This document shows, in pieces, positions 43,136 through 50,747 of a stretch of 64,000 nt of DNA. Each line of letters starts with the position of its first letter. The stretch's first letter is position 1. The stretch comes from Oscillospiraceae bacterium. GTDB lineage: Bacteria; Bacillota; Clostridia; Oscillospirales; Ruminococcaceae. A program made the translations under genes and the position numbers. The notes under the pieces are model-generated. The model searched no databases, had not been told where the DNA came from, and worked only from the letters and a program-made list of their open reading frames with translations. The stretch spans positions 62,001 to 126,000 of the forward strand of contig JAGALZ010000035.1 in NCBI GenBank assembly GCA_017848055.1, in the 5' to 3' direction.

Positions 43136-45058
43136 TTATACCTCCATAATAACAGGAAGTATCATCGGACTTCTCTTGGTTTTTGAATAAATATAAGATG
43201 ACAGCGATTCCTTCATCTTATTTTTCATAACATTCCACTCTCTTGTATGCGAATCAAGACAGCTCTGAAGTGTATCATAAAGAATCTTCTGAGCTTCGGT
43301 CATAAGCTCTTCGCTCTCTCTTACGTACACAAAGCCTCTTGATACGATATCGGGGCCTGAGAGGATTTCATTCGTTGTGCTGTCGATTGTTGCAACAGCA
43401 ATTATAAGTCCATCCTCGGCAAGAAGCTTTCTGTCACGCAGAACTATAGAGCCAACATCGCCGACGCCGAGTCCGTCAACAAATACTCTTCCTGCAGGAA
43501 CAGTACCTGTAATCTTCATATCAACACCATCAGATTCGATGACATTACCGATGTTTGCAATAATAATGTTGCTCTCCGGGATTCCTAATGAAAGTGCAAG
43601 TGATGCATGCTTTTTAAGATGCTTATATTCACCATGAACAGGAATGAAGAACTTCGGTTTTGTAAGTGAAAGTATAAGCTTTAATTCCTCCTGGCAAGCG
43701 TGACCGGAAACGTGGACTTCATACATTCCCTCATATACTACCTCTGCGCCGCTCTTCATAAGCTCATTTACAACCTTTGTAACGTGCTTTTCGTTGCCGG
43801 GGATAGGAGTTGCAGAAATAATGATAAAGTCATCGGGAGTTACACTAACCTGCTTGTGCATTCCGTTTGAAATTCTCGAAAGAGCAGACATTGGCTCGCC
43901 CTGGCTGCCCGTTGTTACAATTACCAGCTTATCAGGCGCGTAACGGTTAATGCTTTCGATATCAACTATAATTCCATCCGGAACCTTAAGATATCCAAGC
44001 TCGATACTCTTTCCGATTACGTTGACCATACTTCTGCCCGATACTGCAACACGTCTGCCGGTTTTCACGGCATTGTCCACAATCTGCTGGATTCTATGGA
44101 TATTAGAAGCAAATGTTGCAATGATAATTCTCTTGCCGTCAGCCATACCGAAAAGCTTTGTAAAGCTTTCTCCGACCTTACGCTCTGTCATAGTGTAGCC
44201 CGGTCGCTCGGCGTTAGTAGAATCACTCATCAGAGCTAACACGCCCTTGTTCCCGAGCTCTGCAAGTCTTGCAAGGTCAATTATTCCGCCTTCTATAGGG
44301 GTGTAGTCAACCTTGAAGTCGCCGGTATGGACTATAACTCCTGCAGGTGTATGGAATGCCATACCACACGCATCAGGAATCGAATGATTGACTCTGATAA
44401 ATTCAACAGCCATACATCCGAATTTAACAGTCTGTCTTGGTGTTACTACATTAAGCTTTGCGGATTCCAAAAGGCCGTGTTCTTTAAGCTTACCCTCAAT
44501 AAGACCGATTGTAAGCCTTGTAGCATAAATCGGAATATTCATCTTTCTGAGGAAGTAAGGAATTCCGCCTATATGGTCTTCATGTCCGTGAGTGATTACC
44601 ATTCCACGAACTCTATCAATATTTTTTTCCACATATGAAAAATCAGGAAGCACGATATCTACACCCGGAAGCTCAGCATCAGGGAATGCCATACCGCAAT
44701 CGACTATTACGATATCATTTGCACACTCGATGCAAGTGAAATTCTTGCCGATTTCGTTAAGTCCGCCGAGAGGAATAATTCTAACGGGAGTTTTCCTCTG
44801 TGGCTCTTTAGGTGTTTTGGTTTTCTTAGTGCTTGTAGAAAGCGGCTTTGAAACGGCCTTTTTCTGCACAGAGTCAGCTTTTACAGCAGTGTCCTTTGTC
44901 ACCTTACGATAGGTTCTTCTGCTCTTTTCAGCCTCGGTCTTGGGCTTAGGTGAGTTCTTAATAGAAGGCTTACCTCTTTGCTCGACATCGATGGTTATAA
45001 CATTGGTGAGACCGTCGAGATTAACTTTCTTTTGTGTATTTGTCTTTTTATTTCTCAT
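43136..45058 (-). CDS. rnj: Ribonuclease J
   Basis: A roughly 640-residue metallo-beta-lactamase/beta-CASP ribonuclease with 5' exonuclease and endonuclease activity in mRNA decay and rRNA maturation. The catalytic domain starts at about residue 80 (RIIPLGGLNEIGKNFTCIE) with GHEDHIGGIPYFLR, HTGDFKVD and SGHACQEELKL. The first ~80 residues are a basic, Lys/Pro/Thr-rich extension without known domain, probably RNA-binding. ATG 45058 (MRNKKT) is chosen because the longer frame starts at GTG 45100 without a ribosome binding site. A long leader of ~180 nt with an inverted repeat precedes the gene. Confidence 0.94.
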   Translation of the reverse strand: MRNKKTNTQKKVNLDGLTNVITIDVEQRGKPSIKNSPKPKTEAEKSRRTYRKVTKDTAVKADSVQKKAVSKPLSTSTKKTKTPKEPQRKTPVRIIPLGGLNEIGKNFTCIECANDIVIVDCGMAFPDAELPGVDIVLPDFSYVEKNIDRVRGMVITHGHEDHIGGIPYFLRKMNIPIYATRLTIGLIEGKLKEHGLLESAKLNVVTPRQTVKFGCMAVEFIRVNHSIPDACGMAFHTPAGVIVHTGDFKVDYTPIEGGIIDLARLAELGNKGVLALMSDSTNAERPGYTMTERKVGESFTKLFGMADGKRIIIATFASNIHRIQQIVDNAVKTGRRVAVSGRSMVNVIGKSIELGYLKVPDGIIVDIESINRYAPDKLVIVTTGSQGEPMSALSRISNGMHKQVSVTPDDFIIISATPIPGNEKHVTKVVNELMKSGAEVVYEGMYEVHVSGHACQEELKLILSLTKPKFFIPVHGEYKHLKKHASLALSLGIPESNIIIANIGNVIESDGVDMKITGTVPAGRVFVDGLGVGDVGSIVLRDRKLLAEDGLIIAVATIDSTTNEILSGPDIVSRGFVYVRESEELMTEAQKILYDTLQSCLDSHTREWNVMKNKMKESLSSYIYSKTKRSPMILPVIMEV

Positions 45059-45172
45059 GTTTTGTTTTTCCAAGGAATAGCCGTTTATAATATCGGGCAC
45101 GACAAACGAAGGCTATCCCCTTTTACGGAAATAACTCCTTTCATATATTTAGTTTCACGAATCAGATTGGTA

Positions 45173-45212
45173 GCAGTATAATTGAATAAAAATATTGGTA
45201 GGATTATACTGC
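45173..45212 (-). repeat. Inverted repeat in the RNase J leader
   Basis: Perfect 10-bp arms GCAGTATAAT (45173-45182) and ATTATACTGC (45203-45212) with a 20-nt loop, located in the untranslated leader between the promoter and rnj. It could be an autoregulatory cleavage site for RNase J or a protein operator. Confidence 0.6.
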
Positions 45213-45244
45213 CGAAAATAAAGCCGAACAATTACGTTACTTTA

Positions 45245-45273
45245 ATTATAGCTTTACCCCAATTATTTGTCAA
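45245..45273 (-). promoter_or_regulatory. Consensus promoter for RNase J
   Basis: TTGACA (45268-45273), 17 bp, TATAAT (45245-45250) on the minus strand. Confidence 0.85.
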
Positions 45274-45353
45274 GCAATTACATTATACATTGTATATTCT
45301 GCAAAAAATGGCGAATAAAGGTTTGAAAAAATAAGTGAACTTATTTCAAATAA

Positions 45354-45384
45354 AAAGCTGTGGGGACTGAATCCTCACAGCTTT
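45354..45384 (-). terminator. Terminator after the mannanase gene
   Basis: AAAGCTGTGGGGA/TCCTCACAGCTTT (one mismatch) with a 5-nt loop and a TTTATTTG tail on the minus strand. Confidence 0.85.
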
Positions 45385-45392
45385 AAAGTATT

Positions 45393-46493
45393 TTACTCGA
45401 ATATTGTACAGATTTTTGAAGTATTCTTTATTCCATATTCTCCGTTGATGAGGACTTCGCCCCACTCCTCCGAAAGTACCGAACCATCCCAGGTCTTGGC
45501 AATGTCGAGGTATTCAACGCCTCCGCCGTTACCCTTCCAGCTCCAGCCGAGGTAGCCGATATTCTGCTCTGTACAGTACTGCATAATGTACTCTTCCTTA
45601 ACATCTCCGTCTGAGTGGTAGTATCCGAACTCGCCTACGCAGATACAAAGGCCTTTATCTCTTGCGCCGTCAAGAACGCTCTTGATTTTCTGCTCACTGC
45701 CACCTGCGGAGCCGTACATATGAACAGAGAACATTGTGTTCTTAAGTGGGTCAGACTCAAGAACAATGGTACCGTTTTCCACGATACAAGCACCATTCTG
45801 TCCCCAACCGCCTGCATCTACCATAATAGTATTCTTAATTCCGGCGTCTCTGAGCTGTGGAATAATCTCAACATAGGCATCAGACCAATATTTTTTAAGA
45901 TGAGCACCCATCCACTCATTGGCTATATTCAAAATTACATACTCCTCATTACCTATGAGTACATCCTTGATTTCAATCCAGTAATCACAAATCTGCTGAA
46001 GAACTTTTGTACTGTCATTGCCTGTTCCGTCGTGAACTTCAAGTATAGCAACAAGGTCATACTGCTTACAAAGGTCAACAATAATCTTGACATCGTCAAG
46101 ACTGTTCTTGTTCCACTGAACTCCGCAGGCAAGAACTATTCTTACAGAGTTACAGCCGGCAGCCGCAATAGCAGGAATTGCCTCATGTGCGGCACTGTTA
46201 AACCAGGTATGGGCATGGTTGACTCCTCTGAACACGAACTCATTTCCGTTAGCGTCGAGAAGTCTTGTTCCGTCAACTGTGAAACCGCCGTCAGAAACAT
46301 CTTCCCCTGTCGACGGCTTTGAGCTGTCTGCAGCAGAAGAGCTATCACTATTGACTTCGGAGCTGTCAGTAACGCTGCTTTCCGTCTGTGATGACGAAGG
46401 CGAAGCGACAGATGAGCTGTCATCTCCGGAACATCCTACTAATGATAAGAGCATTACAGAAGCAAGCAAAAATGATAAAATCTTGTTTTTCAT
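45393..46493 (-). CDS. Beta-1,4-mannanase lipoprotein, GH5 (subfamily 8 type)
   Basis: A roughly 366-residue extracellular lipoprotein. The lipobox LSLVGC follows a signal peptide and leads into a Ser/Thr-rich linker (~45 residues) and a GH5 catalytic domain. The domain opens DANGNEFVFRGVNHAHTW and carries VRIVLACG, ILEVHDGTG, the acid/base Glu in NIANEW, MVDAGGWGQ, SVHMYG and the nucleophile Glu in VGEFGYYHSDGDV. This string of motifs is that of bacterial GH5_8 endo-mannanases that cut mannan and galactomannan. It has no carbohydrate-binding or dockerin module. Start 46493 follows AGGAGGAAATATTTGT. It has its own promoter and terminator. Confidence 0.9.
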   Translation of the reverse strand: MKNKILSFLLASVMLLSLVGCSGDDSSSVASPSSSQTESSVTDSSEVNSDSSSAADSSKPSTGEDVSDGGFTVDGTRLLDANGNEFVFRGVNHAHTWFNSAAHEAIPAIAAAGCNSVRIVLACGVQWNKNSLDDVKIIVDLCKQYDLVAILEVHDGTGNDSTKVLQQICDYWIEIKDVLIGNEEYVILNIANEWMGAHLKKYWSDAYVEIIPQLRDAGIKNTIMVDAGGWGQNGACIVENGTIVLESDPLKNTMFSVHMYGSAGGSEQKIKSVLDGARDKGLCICVGEFGYYHSDGDVKEEYIMQYCTEQNIGYLGWSWKGNGGGVEYLDIAKTWDGSVLSEEWGEVLINGEYGIKNTSKICTIFE

Positions 46494-46527
46494 ACAAATA
46501 TTTCCTCCTGAGAGTTTTCTTACTTGT

Positions 46528-46556
46528 ATTATACAATGCAGATTGCGAGTTTTCAA
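46528..46556 (-). promoter_or_regulatory. Promoter for the mannanase gene
   Basis: TTGAAA (46551-46556), 17 bp, TATAAT (46528-46533) on the minus strand. Confidence 0.8.
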
Positions 46557-46607
46557 TAGGCAAAAAAATCCGATAACGTTTTAGATTGTTAACTTTTTAA
46601 GATTAAG

Positions 46608-46636
46608 TTGCATGTAATCGATTTATGATGTATAAT
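46608..46636 (+). promoter_or_regulatory. Promoter for the LUD-domain gene
   Basis: TTGCAT (46608-46613), 17 bp, TATAAT (46631-46636), about 30 nt before the ATG. Confidence 0.75.
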
Positions 46637-46666
46637 GTATTTGACGATATTTCAGGAGGAAACAAA

Positions 46667-47323
46667 ATGGACGAAAATGTAAAAAAGATTACGATTGCAC
46701 AGCTTAAAAGAACAGCTGAAGCGCTCAGAAAAAACAATATGGCGGCTTACGTTTGCAACGACAGCTCAGAGGCAGTCGGTATAGTAAAAGGGCTTCTTTG
46801 CGAAGGAGCAACAATAGGCAGCGGCGGTTCAATGTCGCTTGTTGATAGCGGAGTTATGGAGCTTTTGAAGTCAGGAAATTATAATTTCATTGACAGAACC
46901 CAATACTCACCCGAAAACATTTCTGAATGCTATGCAAAAATGTACACAGCGGACTACTACTTCTGCTCTTCCAATGCAGTAACAGAAAACGGCGAGCTTT
47001 ACAATGTTGACGGAAACTCAAACAGAATCTCGGCTATCTGTTTCGGCCCGAAAAAGGTAATAATGGTTGTCGGATGCAATAAGATTGTAAGAAATCTTGA
47101 TGATGCGGTTAAGCGTGTCAAATCAGTTGCGGCCCCTGCAAACTGTGTAAGACTTGGCTGCAACACCTACTGCAAAGAAACCGGGGTGTGCATGGGTATT
47201 GACGGCTGCATGACAGACGGCTGCAAAGGTGATACAATTTGCTGTAATTATCTCATAAGTGCAAAACAGCGGCACAAGGACAGAATAAACGTTATACTTG
47301 TAGCTGAACATCTCGGATACTAA
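46667..47323 (+). CDS. LUD-domain (LutC-like) protein
   Basis: A 218-residue stand-alone LUD-domain protein, the fold of LutC in lactate oxidation. LCEGATIGSGGSMSLVDSGV is the characteristic glycine-rich start, followed by DYYFCSSNAVTENGELYNVDGNSNR and KKVIMVVGCNKIV. The C-terminus has a cluster of about ten Cys residues, which may bind a metal or iron-sulfur cluster. No lutA or lutB gene is near, so the lactate role is not supported by context. The ATG at 46667 follows CAGGAGGAAACAAA. A terminator follows. Confidence 0.85.
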   Translation: MDENVKKITIAQLKRTAEALRKNNMAAYVCNDSSEAVGIVKGLLCEGATIGSGGSMSLVDSGVMELLKSGNYNFIDRTQYSPENISECYAKMYTADYYFCSSNAVTENGELYNVDGNSNRISAICFGPKKVIMVVGCNKIVRNLDDAVKRVKSVAAPANCVRLGCNTYCKETGVCMGIDGCMTDGCKGDTICCNYLISAKQRHKDRINVILVAEHLGY

Positions 47324-47328
47324 ATAAC

Positions 47329-47361
47329 AACGCCTGAAGGAATCAATTCCCTCCAGGCGTT
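47329..47361. terminator. Bidirectional terminator
   Basis: AACGCCTG..., complementary to ...CAGGCGTT, with inner GGA/TCC pairs, followed by TAATTTTT. It lies between the convergent LUD gene and the membrane protein gene. Confidence 0.8.
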
Positions 47362-47370
47362 AATTTTTAT

Positions 47371-48876
47371 TTAGAGAATATCAGAGTCGATATCATTGTT
47401 GTTCTGGTCATTAAGCCTGCCGGCTCTCCAAGCTTCATATGCTGCCTCATCATATTCAACATCTCTGTTAGGTGCAACATAGGAAGATGGCTGAGGAGCA
47501 ACCTGCTGAGCGGTCATAGACTGCATTCTCTCGTTTCTTGCTCTGTCCCACTCATAGAACTCGCCGTCAGCGGCAACTCTTGAAGGAACAGGCATTCCGA
47601 ACATTGTAAAGAGCATACCTGTGTGCTTTGGTCTTAAACGAAGGCCTGTCAGGATATTGCTCGAAACATAGTTTCTGTTCTTTGCATTGTAGGTCATTGA
47701 AAGAACGTTAAGGTAAGCCTCTGTGTAGTCCTCTGAATGGTCAAGAGTCATCTTCATATACGGTCTTCCAACCGGAATATCAGAAGGACGTATCATCATC
47801 ATATTTACAATATTATCAGGTGACTGCTCAAGCATTGCCTTGACCTGGGATTTTGACAGCGGACTGAAAGTGAATCTATTACCGTCTGTTGACTTAGCCC
47901 AGTTATTATCCATTTCGATAAATACCTTCTTGGACTGACCGTATGGAATAAAGAAAGCGATGAGTGTTATGATTACAAGCTCACCTATCCAGATGAACCA
48001 AAGCATTCCGCCCTTAACGACACTACTTGAAGATGAAGGAGAACTATAAGATGAGGAAGAACCTGAAGATGATGAGATTGACCATCTGCCTTCCTTGTTT
48101 ATCTGCTTGATATCTTCCCAGAGCATGCCCGGGTCAGTAAGTATCTCAAACATTGATGGTATCTCAACAGAATAGCCTTCTTCGATTTCTCTGTATTCGT
48201 AATAGAACTCATATGCAGACATACTCTTTGCCTTTTCAAGATTCTTCTTGCATTCCTCTTTAGAAGTTCCAAGAAGAACATCATAGTTGAAAAGCTCATA
48301 AACAGTCATGGATTTAAGTTCTTCTATCTCCGACGATGTATATTCTCCGATATAATTTGTACCGTAATCTTTATCATAAGAAGCGAGATAATCATAGGCA
48401 ATAGTTGTTACAAGGTAATCGTAGTTTTCATCAAAAGTATAGTAAGTTTCGTCAAAGTCATAGTTCATTTCGTAGTAAGCATATGCCTTCTCAGATTTCA
48501 TTTCATTTATAGTATTGCTGATATAGGCATTCTCAGAAATGTACTCCTCATAATCTTCTGCTATCTGCTTGTAGTCATAGTAGTCATACATTGCCCACTT
48601 TACGTAATTCATACACACAAGTCCGACAATAGCTCCGATAAGAACCGCTTTTACGTTTCTGACCTTCAGAAGCTTTACACAAAGTCTTGCGATAAGACCA
48701 ACTGCAACTCCGAAGCCGATTGCAGCAAACAGACAAAGGTAAATCGATGGGCTTACTCTGTTAATCCAGAGATAAACCCAGGAAAGAGCTGTTCCGACAA
48801 CAAGATAAGTCAGAAACATAAGAATTATTCCCTTCCAGGAAAATCTTCCGGATGGCTTATAATACTGTTCGTTCAT
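47371..48876 (-). CDS. Tyrosine-rich membrane protein of unknown function
   Basis: A 501-residue protein I do not recognise. Three hydrophobic segments lie in the first ~100 residues (about 14-33, 44-62, 78-94), then an extracytoplasmic region (about 98-270) extremely rich in Tyr, Asp and Glu. A Ser-only linker (about 274-289) and a fourth TM (about 294-312) follow, and then a cytoplasmic domain of ~190 residues whose end is Gln/Pro/Asn-rich. GGGGGAAATCC lies before the ATG. No operon partner. The tail could contact intracellular proteins, but nothing specific can be claimed. Confidence 0.75.
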   Translation of the reverse strand: MNEQYYKPSGRFSWKGIILMFLTYLVVGTALSWVYLWINRVSPSIYLCLFAAIGFGVAVGLIARLCVKLLKVRNVKAVLIGAIVGLVCMNYVKWAMYDYYDYKQIAEDYEEYISENAYISNTINEMKSEKAYAYYEMNYDFDETYYTFDENYDYLVTTIAYDYLASYDKDYGTNYIGEYTSSEIEELKSMTVYELFNYDVLLGTSKEECKKNLEKAKSMSAYEFYYEYREIEEGYSVEIPSMFEILTDPGMLWEDIKQINKEGRWSISSSSGSSSSYSSPSSSSSVVKGGMLWFIWIGELVIITLIAFFIPYGQSKKVFIEMDNNWAKSTDGNRFTFSPLSKSQVKAMLEQSPDNIVNMMMIRPSDIPVGRPYMKMTLDHSEDYTEAYLNVLSMTYNAKNRNYVSSNILTGLRLRPKHTGMLFTMFGMPVPSRVAADGEFYEWDRARNERMQSMTAQQVAPQPSSYVAPNRDVEYDEAAYEAWRAGRLNDQNNNDIDSDIL

Positions 48877-49028
48877 AATGGATTTCCCCCTATAATTTCA
48901 TAATTTAATTATATCATTTACGAAAACGTTTTACAATTAAAAATAATCACAAATATACAAAACCTTTTTAATTTTTATTCGTCATTTGTAATAAATATTG
49001 AAATAAGTATGAATTTCGCCGAAAGTGT

Positions 49029-49057
49029 TTGCAATTTGCGAATAGTTGAGTTATAAT
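49029..49057 (+). promoter_or_regulatory. Promoter for fba
   Basis: TTGCAA (49029-49034), 17 bp, TATAAT (49052-49057). Confidence 0.8.
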
Positions 49058-49093
49058 ATACGTAAGAAAATTTATTTTCAGGAGGAATTAATT

Positions 49094-49957
49094 ATGTTAG
49101 TTTCAGCAAAGGATATGCTCCAGAAGGCAAGAGCAGGTAAGTATGCAGTAGGTCAGTTCAACATCAACAACCTTGAGTGGACAAAGGCTATTCTCCTCAT
49201 TGCACAGGAGTGCAACTCCCCTGTTATTCTCGGTGTTTCTGAGGGCGCAGGCAAGTATATGTGCGGTTACACAACAATCGTTGGCATGGTAAAGGGTATG
49301 ATTGAAGAGCTCAAGATTACTGTTCCTGTAGCACTTCACCTCGACCACGGTTCCTTCGAAGGTGCAAAAGCTTGCATCAACGCAGGTTTCTCTTCCATCA
49401 TGTTCGACGGTTCTCACTACCCAATCGAGGAAAACATTGCTAAGACAACAGCTCTCGTAAACGCTTGCGACGTTCTCGGCATCTCTCTTGAGGCTGAGGT
49501 TGGTTCTATCGGCGGCGAAGAAGACGGCGTTGTTGGCGCAGGCGAATGTGCTGACCCTAACGAGTGCAAGGCTATTGCTGACCTCGGTGTTACAATGCTC
49601 GCTGCTGGTATCGGAAACATTCACGGTAAGTACCCTGCTAACTGGGCTGGTCTTTCTTTCGAGACACTTGCTGCTGTTAATGAAAAGGTTGGCGACATGC
49701 CACTCGTTCTCCACGGCGGTACAGGCATCCCTGAGGATATGATTAAGAAGGCTATTTCTCTCGGTGTTGCTAAGATTAACGTTAACACAGAGTGCCAGCT
49801 TGCATTCCAGGAAGCTACAAGAAAGTACGTTGAAGAAGGCAAGGACCTTCAGGGCAAGGGCTTCGACCCAAGAAAGCTTCTCGCTCCTGGTTTCGAGGCT
49901 ATCAAGGCTACTGTTAAGGCTAAGATGGAGCTCTTCGGTTCTGTAAACAAGGCATAA
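49094..49957 (+). CDS. fba: Class II fructose-bisphosphate aldolase
   Basis: A 287-residue zinc aldolase of glycolysis. Zinc and substrate residues are in ALHLDHGS, SIMFDGSHYP, LEAEVGSIGG, GNIHGKYP, VLHGGTGIPE and KINVNTECQ. ATG 49094 follows CAGGAGGAATTAATT. Codon use differs from the neighbours: GCT, GGT/GGC, CTC and TTC are strongly preferred, as expected of a very highly expressed gene. It is followed by the queT leader without a terminator that I can see. Confidence 0.96.
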   Translation: MLVSAKDMLQKARAGKYAVGQFNINNLEWTKAILLIAQECNSPVILGVSEGAGKYMCGYTTIVGMVKGMIEELKITVPVALHLDHGSFEGAKACINAGFSSIMFDGSHYPIEENIAKTTALVNACDVLGISLEAEVGSIGGEEDGVVGAGECADPNECKAIADLGVTMLAAGIGNIHGKYPANWAGLSFETLAAVNEKVGDMPLVLHGGTGIPEDMIKKAISLGVAKINVNTECQLAFQEATRKYVEEGKDLQGKGFDPRKLLAPGFEAIKATVKAKMELFGSVNKA

Positions 49958-49970
49958 TTTAATCTATAAA

Positions 49971-50057
49971 GAGTGTACCCTAGGAAACCACTCATCAAAA
50001 AAACAGGGACGATAGTTTAAATCAAAACAGGTGCGTCTTTGTGACTCACCTGTTTTT
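49971..50057 (+). promoter_or_regulatory. Probable preQ1 riboswitch upstream of queT
   Basis: An H-type pseudoknot can be drawn. GAGTG (49971-49975) pairs with CACTC (49989-49993), and the loop segment CCCT (49978-49981) pairs with AGGG (50005-50008) after an A-rich linker containing AAAAAAA. This hairpin-loop-to-tail pseudoknot with an A-rich third loop is the form of preQ1 aptamers. A terminator (50027-50057: ACAGGTG/CACCTGT plus T-run) follows just before queT, so control would be by attenuation. The class (I or III) cannot be settled by eye. Confidence 0.68.
50027..50057 (+). terminator. Attenuator hairpin of the queT leader
   Basis: ACAGGTG/CACCTGT with a 13-nt loop and six T, inside the leader and 28 nt before the queT start codon. 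Confidence 0.85.
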
Positions 50058-50084
50058 TCGTCCTTTCAACGAAAGGAAAAACAC

Positions 50085-50591
50085 ATGAAAATATCTTCAA
50101 GAAAAATCACTCTTATCAGCTGTGTTGCGGCAATATATGCTGTGCTTACCATTCTTCTCGGCGACTTATCATACGCAGGAATACAGATTAGAATATCCGA
50201 AGCACTCATGATACTGTGCCTTTTAAGAAAAGAATACTGCTTATCACTTACACTTGGATGTGTAATTGCAAATCTCTTCAGTCCGCTCCCTCTTGACATT
50301 CTATTCGGCTCACTGGCAACTGCAATTGCAGGTATACTTATGTATCTCTTGGGTAATAACGGTCGTAACGAAAAGCTTTATATTGCTATAATTGCATCGC
50401 TATTCCCTGTCATTACAAACGCATTAATTGTTTCCGCCGAGCTGTACTTTTTCATGTCCTATCCGTTCTGGGTTTCAGTTCTGCAAATATCTGTCGGCGA
50501 GTTTATAAGCTGTGCAATATTAGGTAACATCCTTCTCTTTTCAATAAGAAAAAACAAGGCTTTTTATCGCACTCTGATGTTCATTAAATAA
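50085..50591 (+). CDS. queT: QueT-family queuosine precursor transporter
   Basis: A 168-residue integral membrane protein with about five hydrophobic segments, the substrate-binding (S) component of an ECF-type transporter for queuosine precursors. ISCVAAIYAVLT, the GIQIRISEALMIL segment and NLFSPLPLDILFGSLAT are the family hallmarks. It needs a shared ECF energising module encoded elsewhere. ATG 50085 follows GAAAGGAAAAACAC. The pseudoknot-plus-attenuator leader fits control by preQ1. Confidence 0.88.
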   Translation: MKISSRKITLISCVAAIYAVLTILLGDLSYAGIQIRISEALMILCLLRKEYCLSLTLGCVIANLFSPLPLDILFGSLATAIAGILMYLLGNNGRNEKLYIAIIASLFPVITNALIVSAELYFFMSYPFWVSVLQISVGEFISCAILGNILLFSIRKNKAFYRTLMFIK

Positions 50592-50681
50592 AACTCAAAT
50601 TTATATAAATTTGCAATAATACGCTTTTTGTTGAATAAATTTGTAAAGGTTTACACTAATATAATTTTTCTTCGTTAACGA

Positions 50682-50710
50682 TTGATTTTATCAATAAAAT
50701 AAAGTATAAT
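50682..50710 (+). promoter_or_regulatory. Promoter for pyk
   Basis: TTGATT (50682-50687), 17 bp, TATAAT (50705-50710). Confidence 0.8.
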
Positions 50711-50747
50711 ATAAGTATAGAATCGTTTTCTGCGGAGGAATTTCTAT

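Noticed and set aside
45615..46322. 235-codon plus-strand open frame
   Set aside because: Antisense to the clearly recognised GH5 mannanase, with no ribosome binding site and no family resemblance.
49103..49714. 203-codon minus-strand open frame
   Set aside because: Antisense to fba, an artefact of its strong codon preference.
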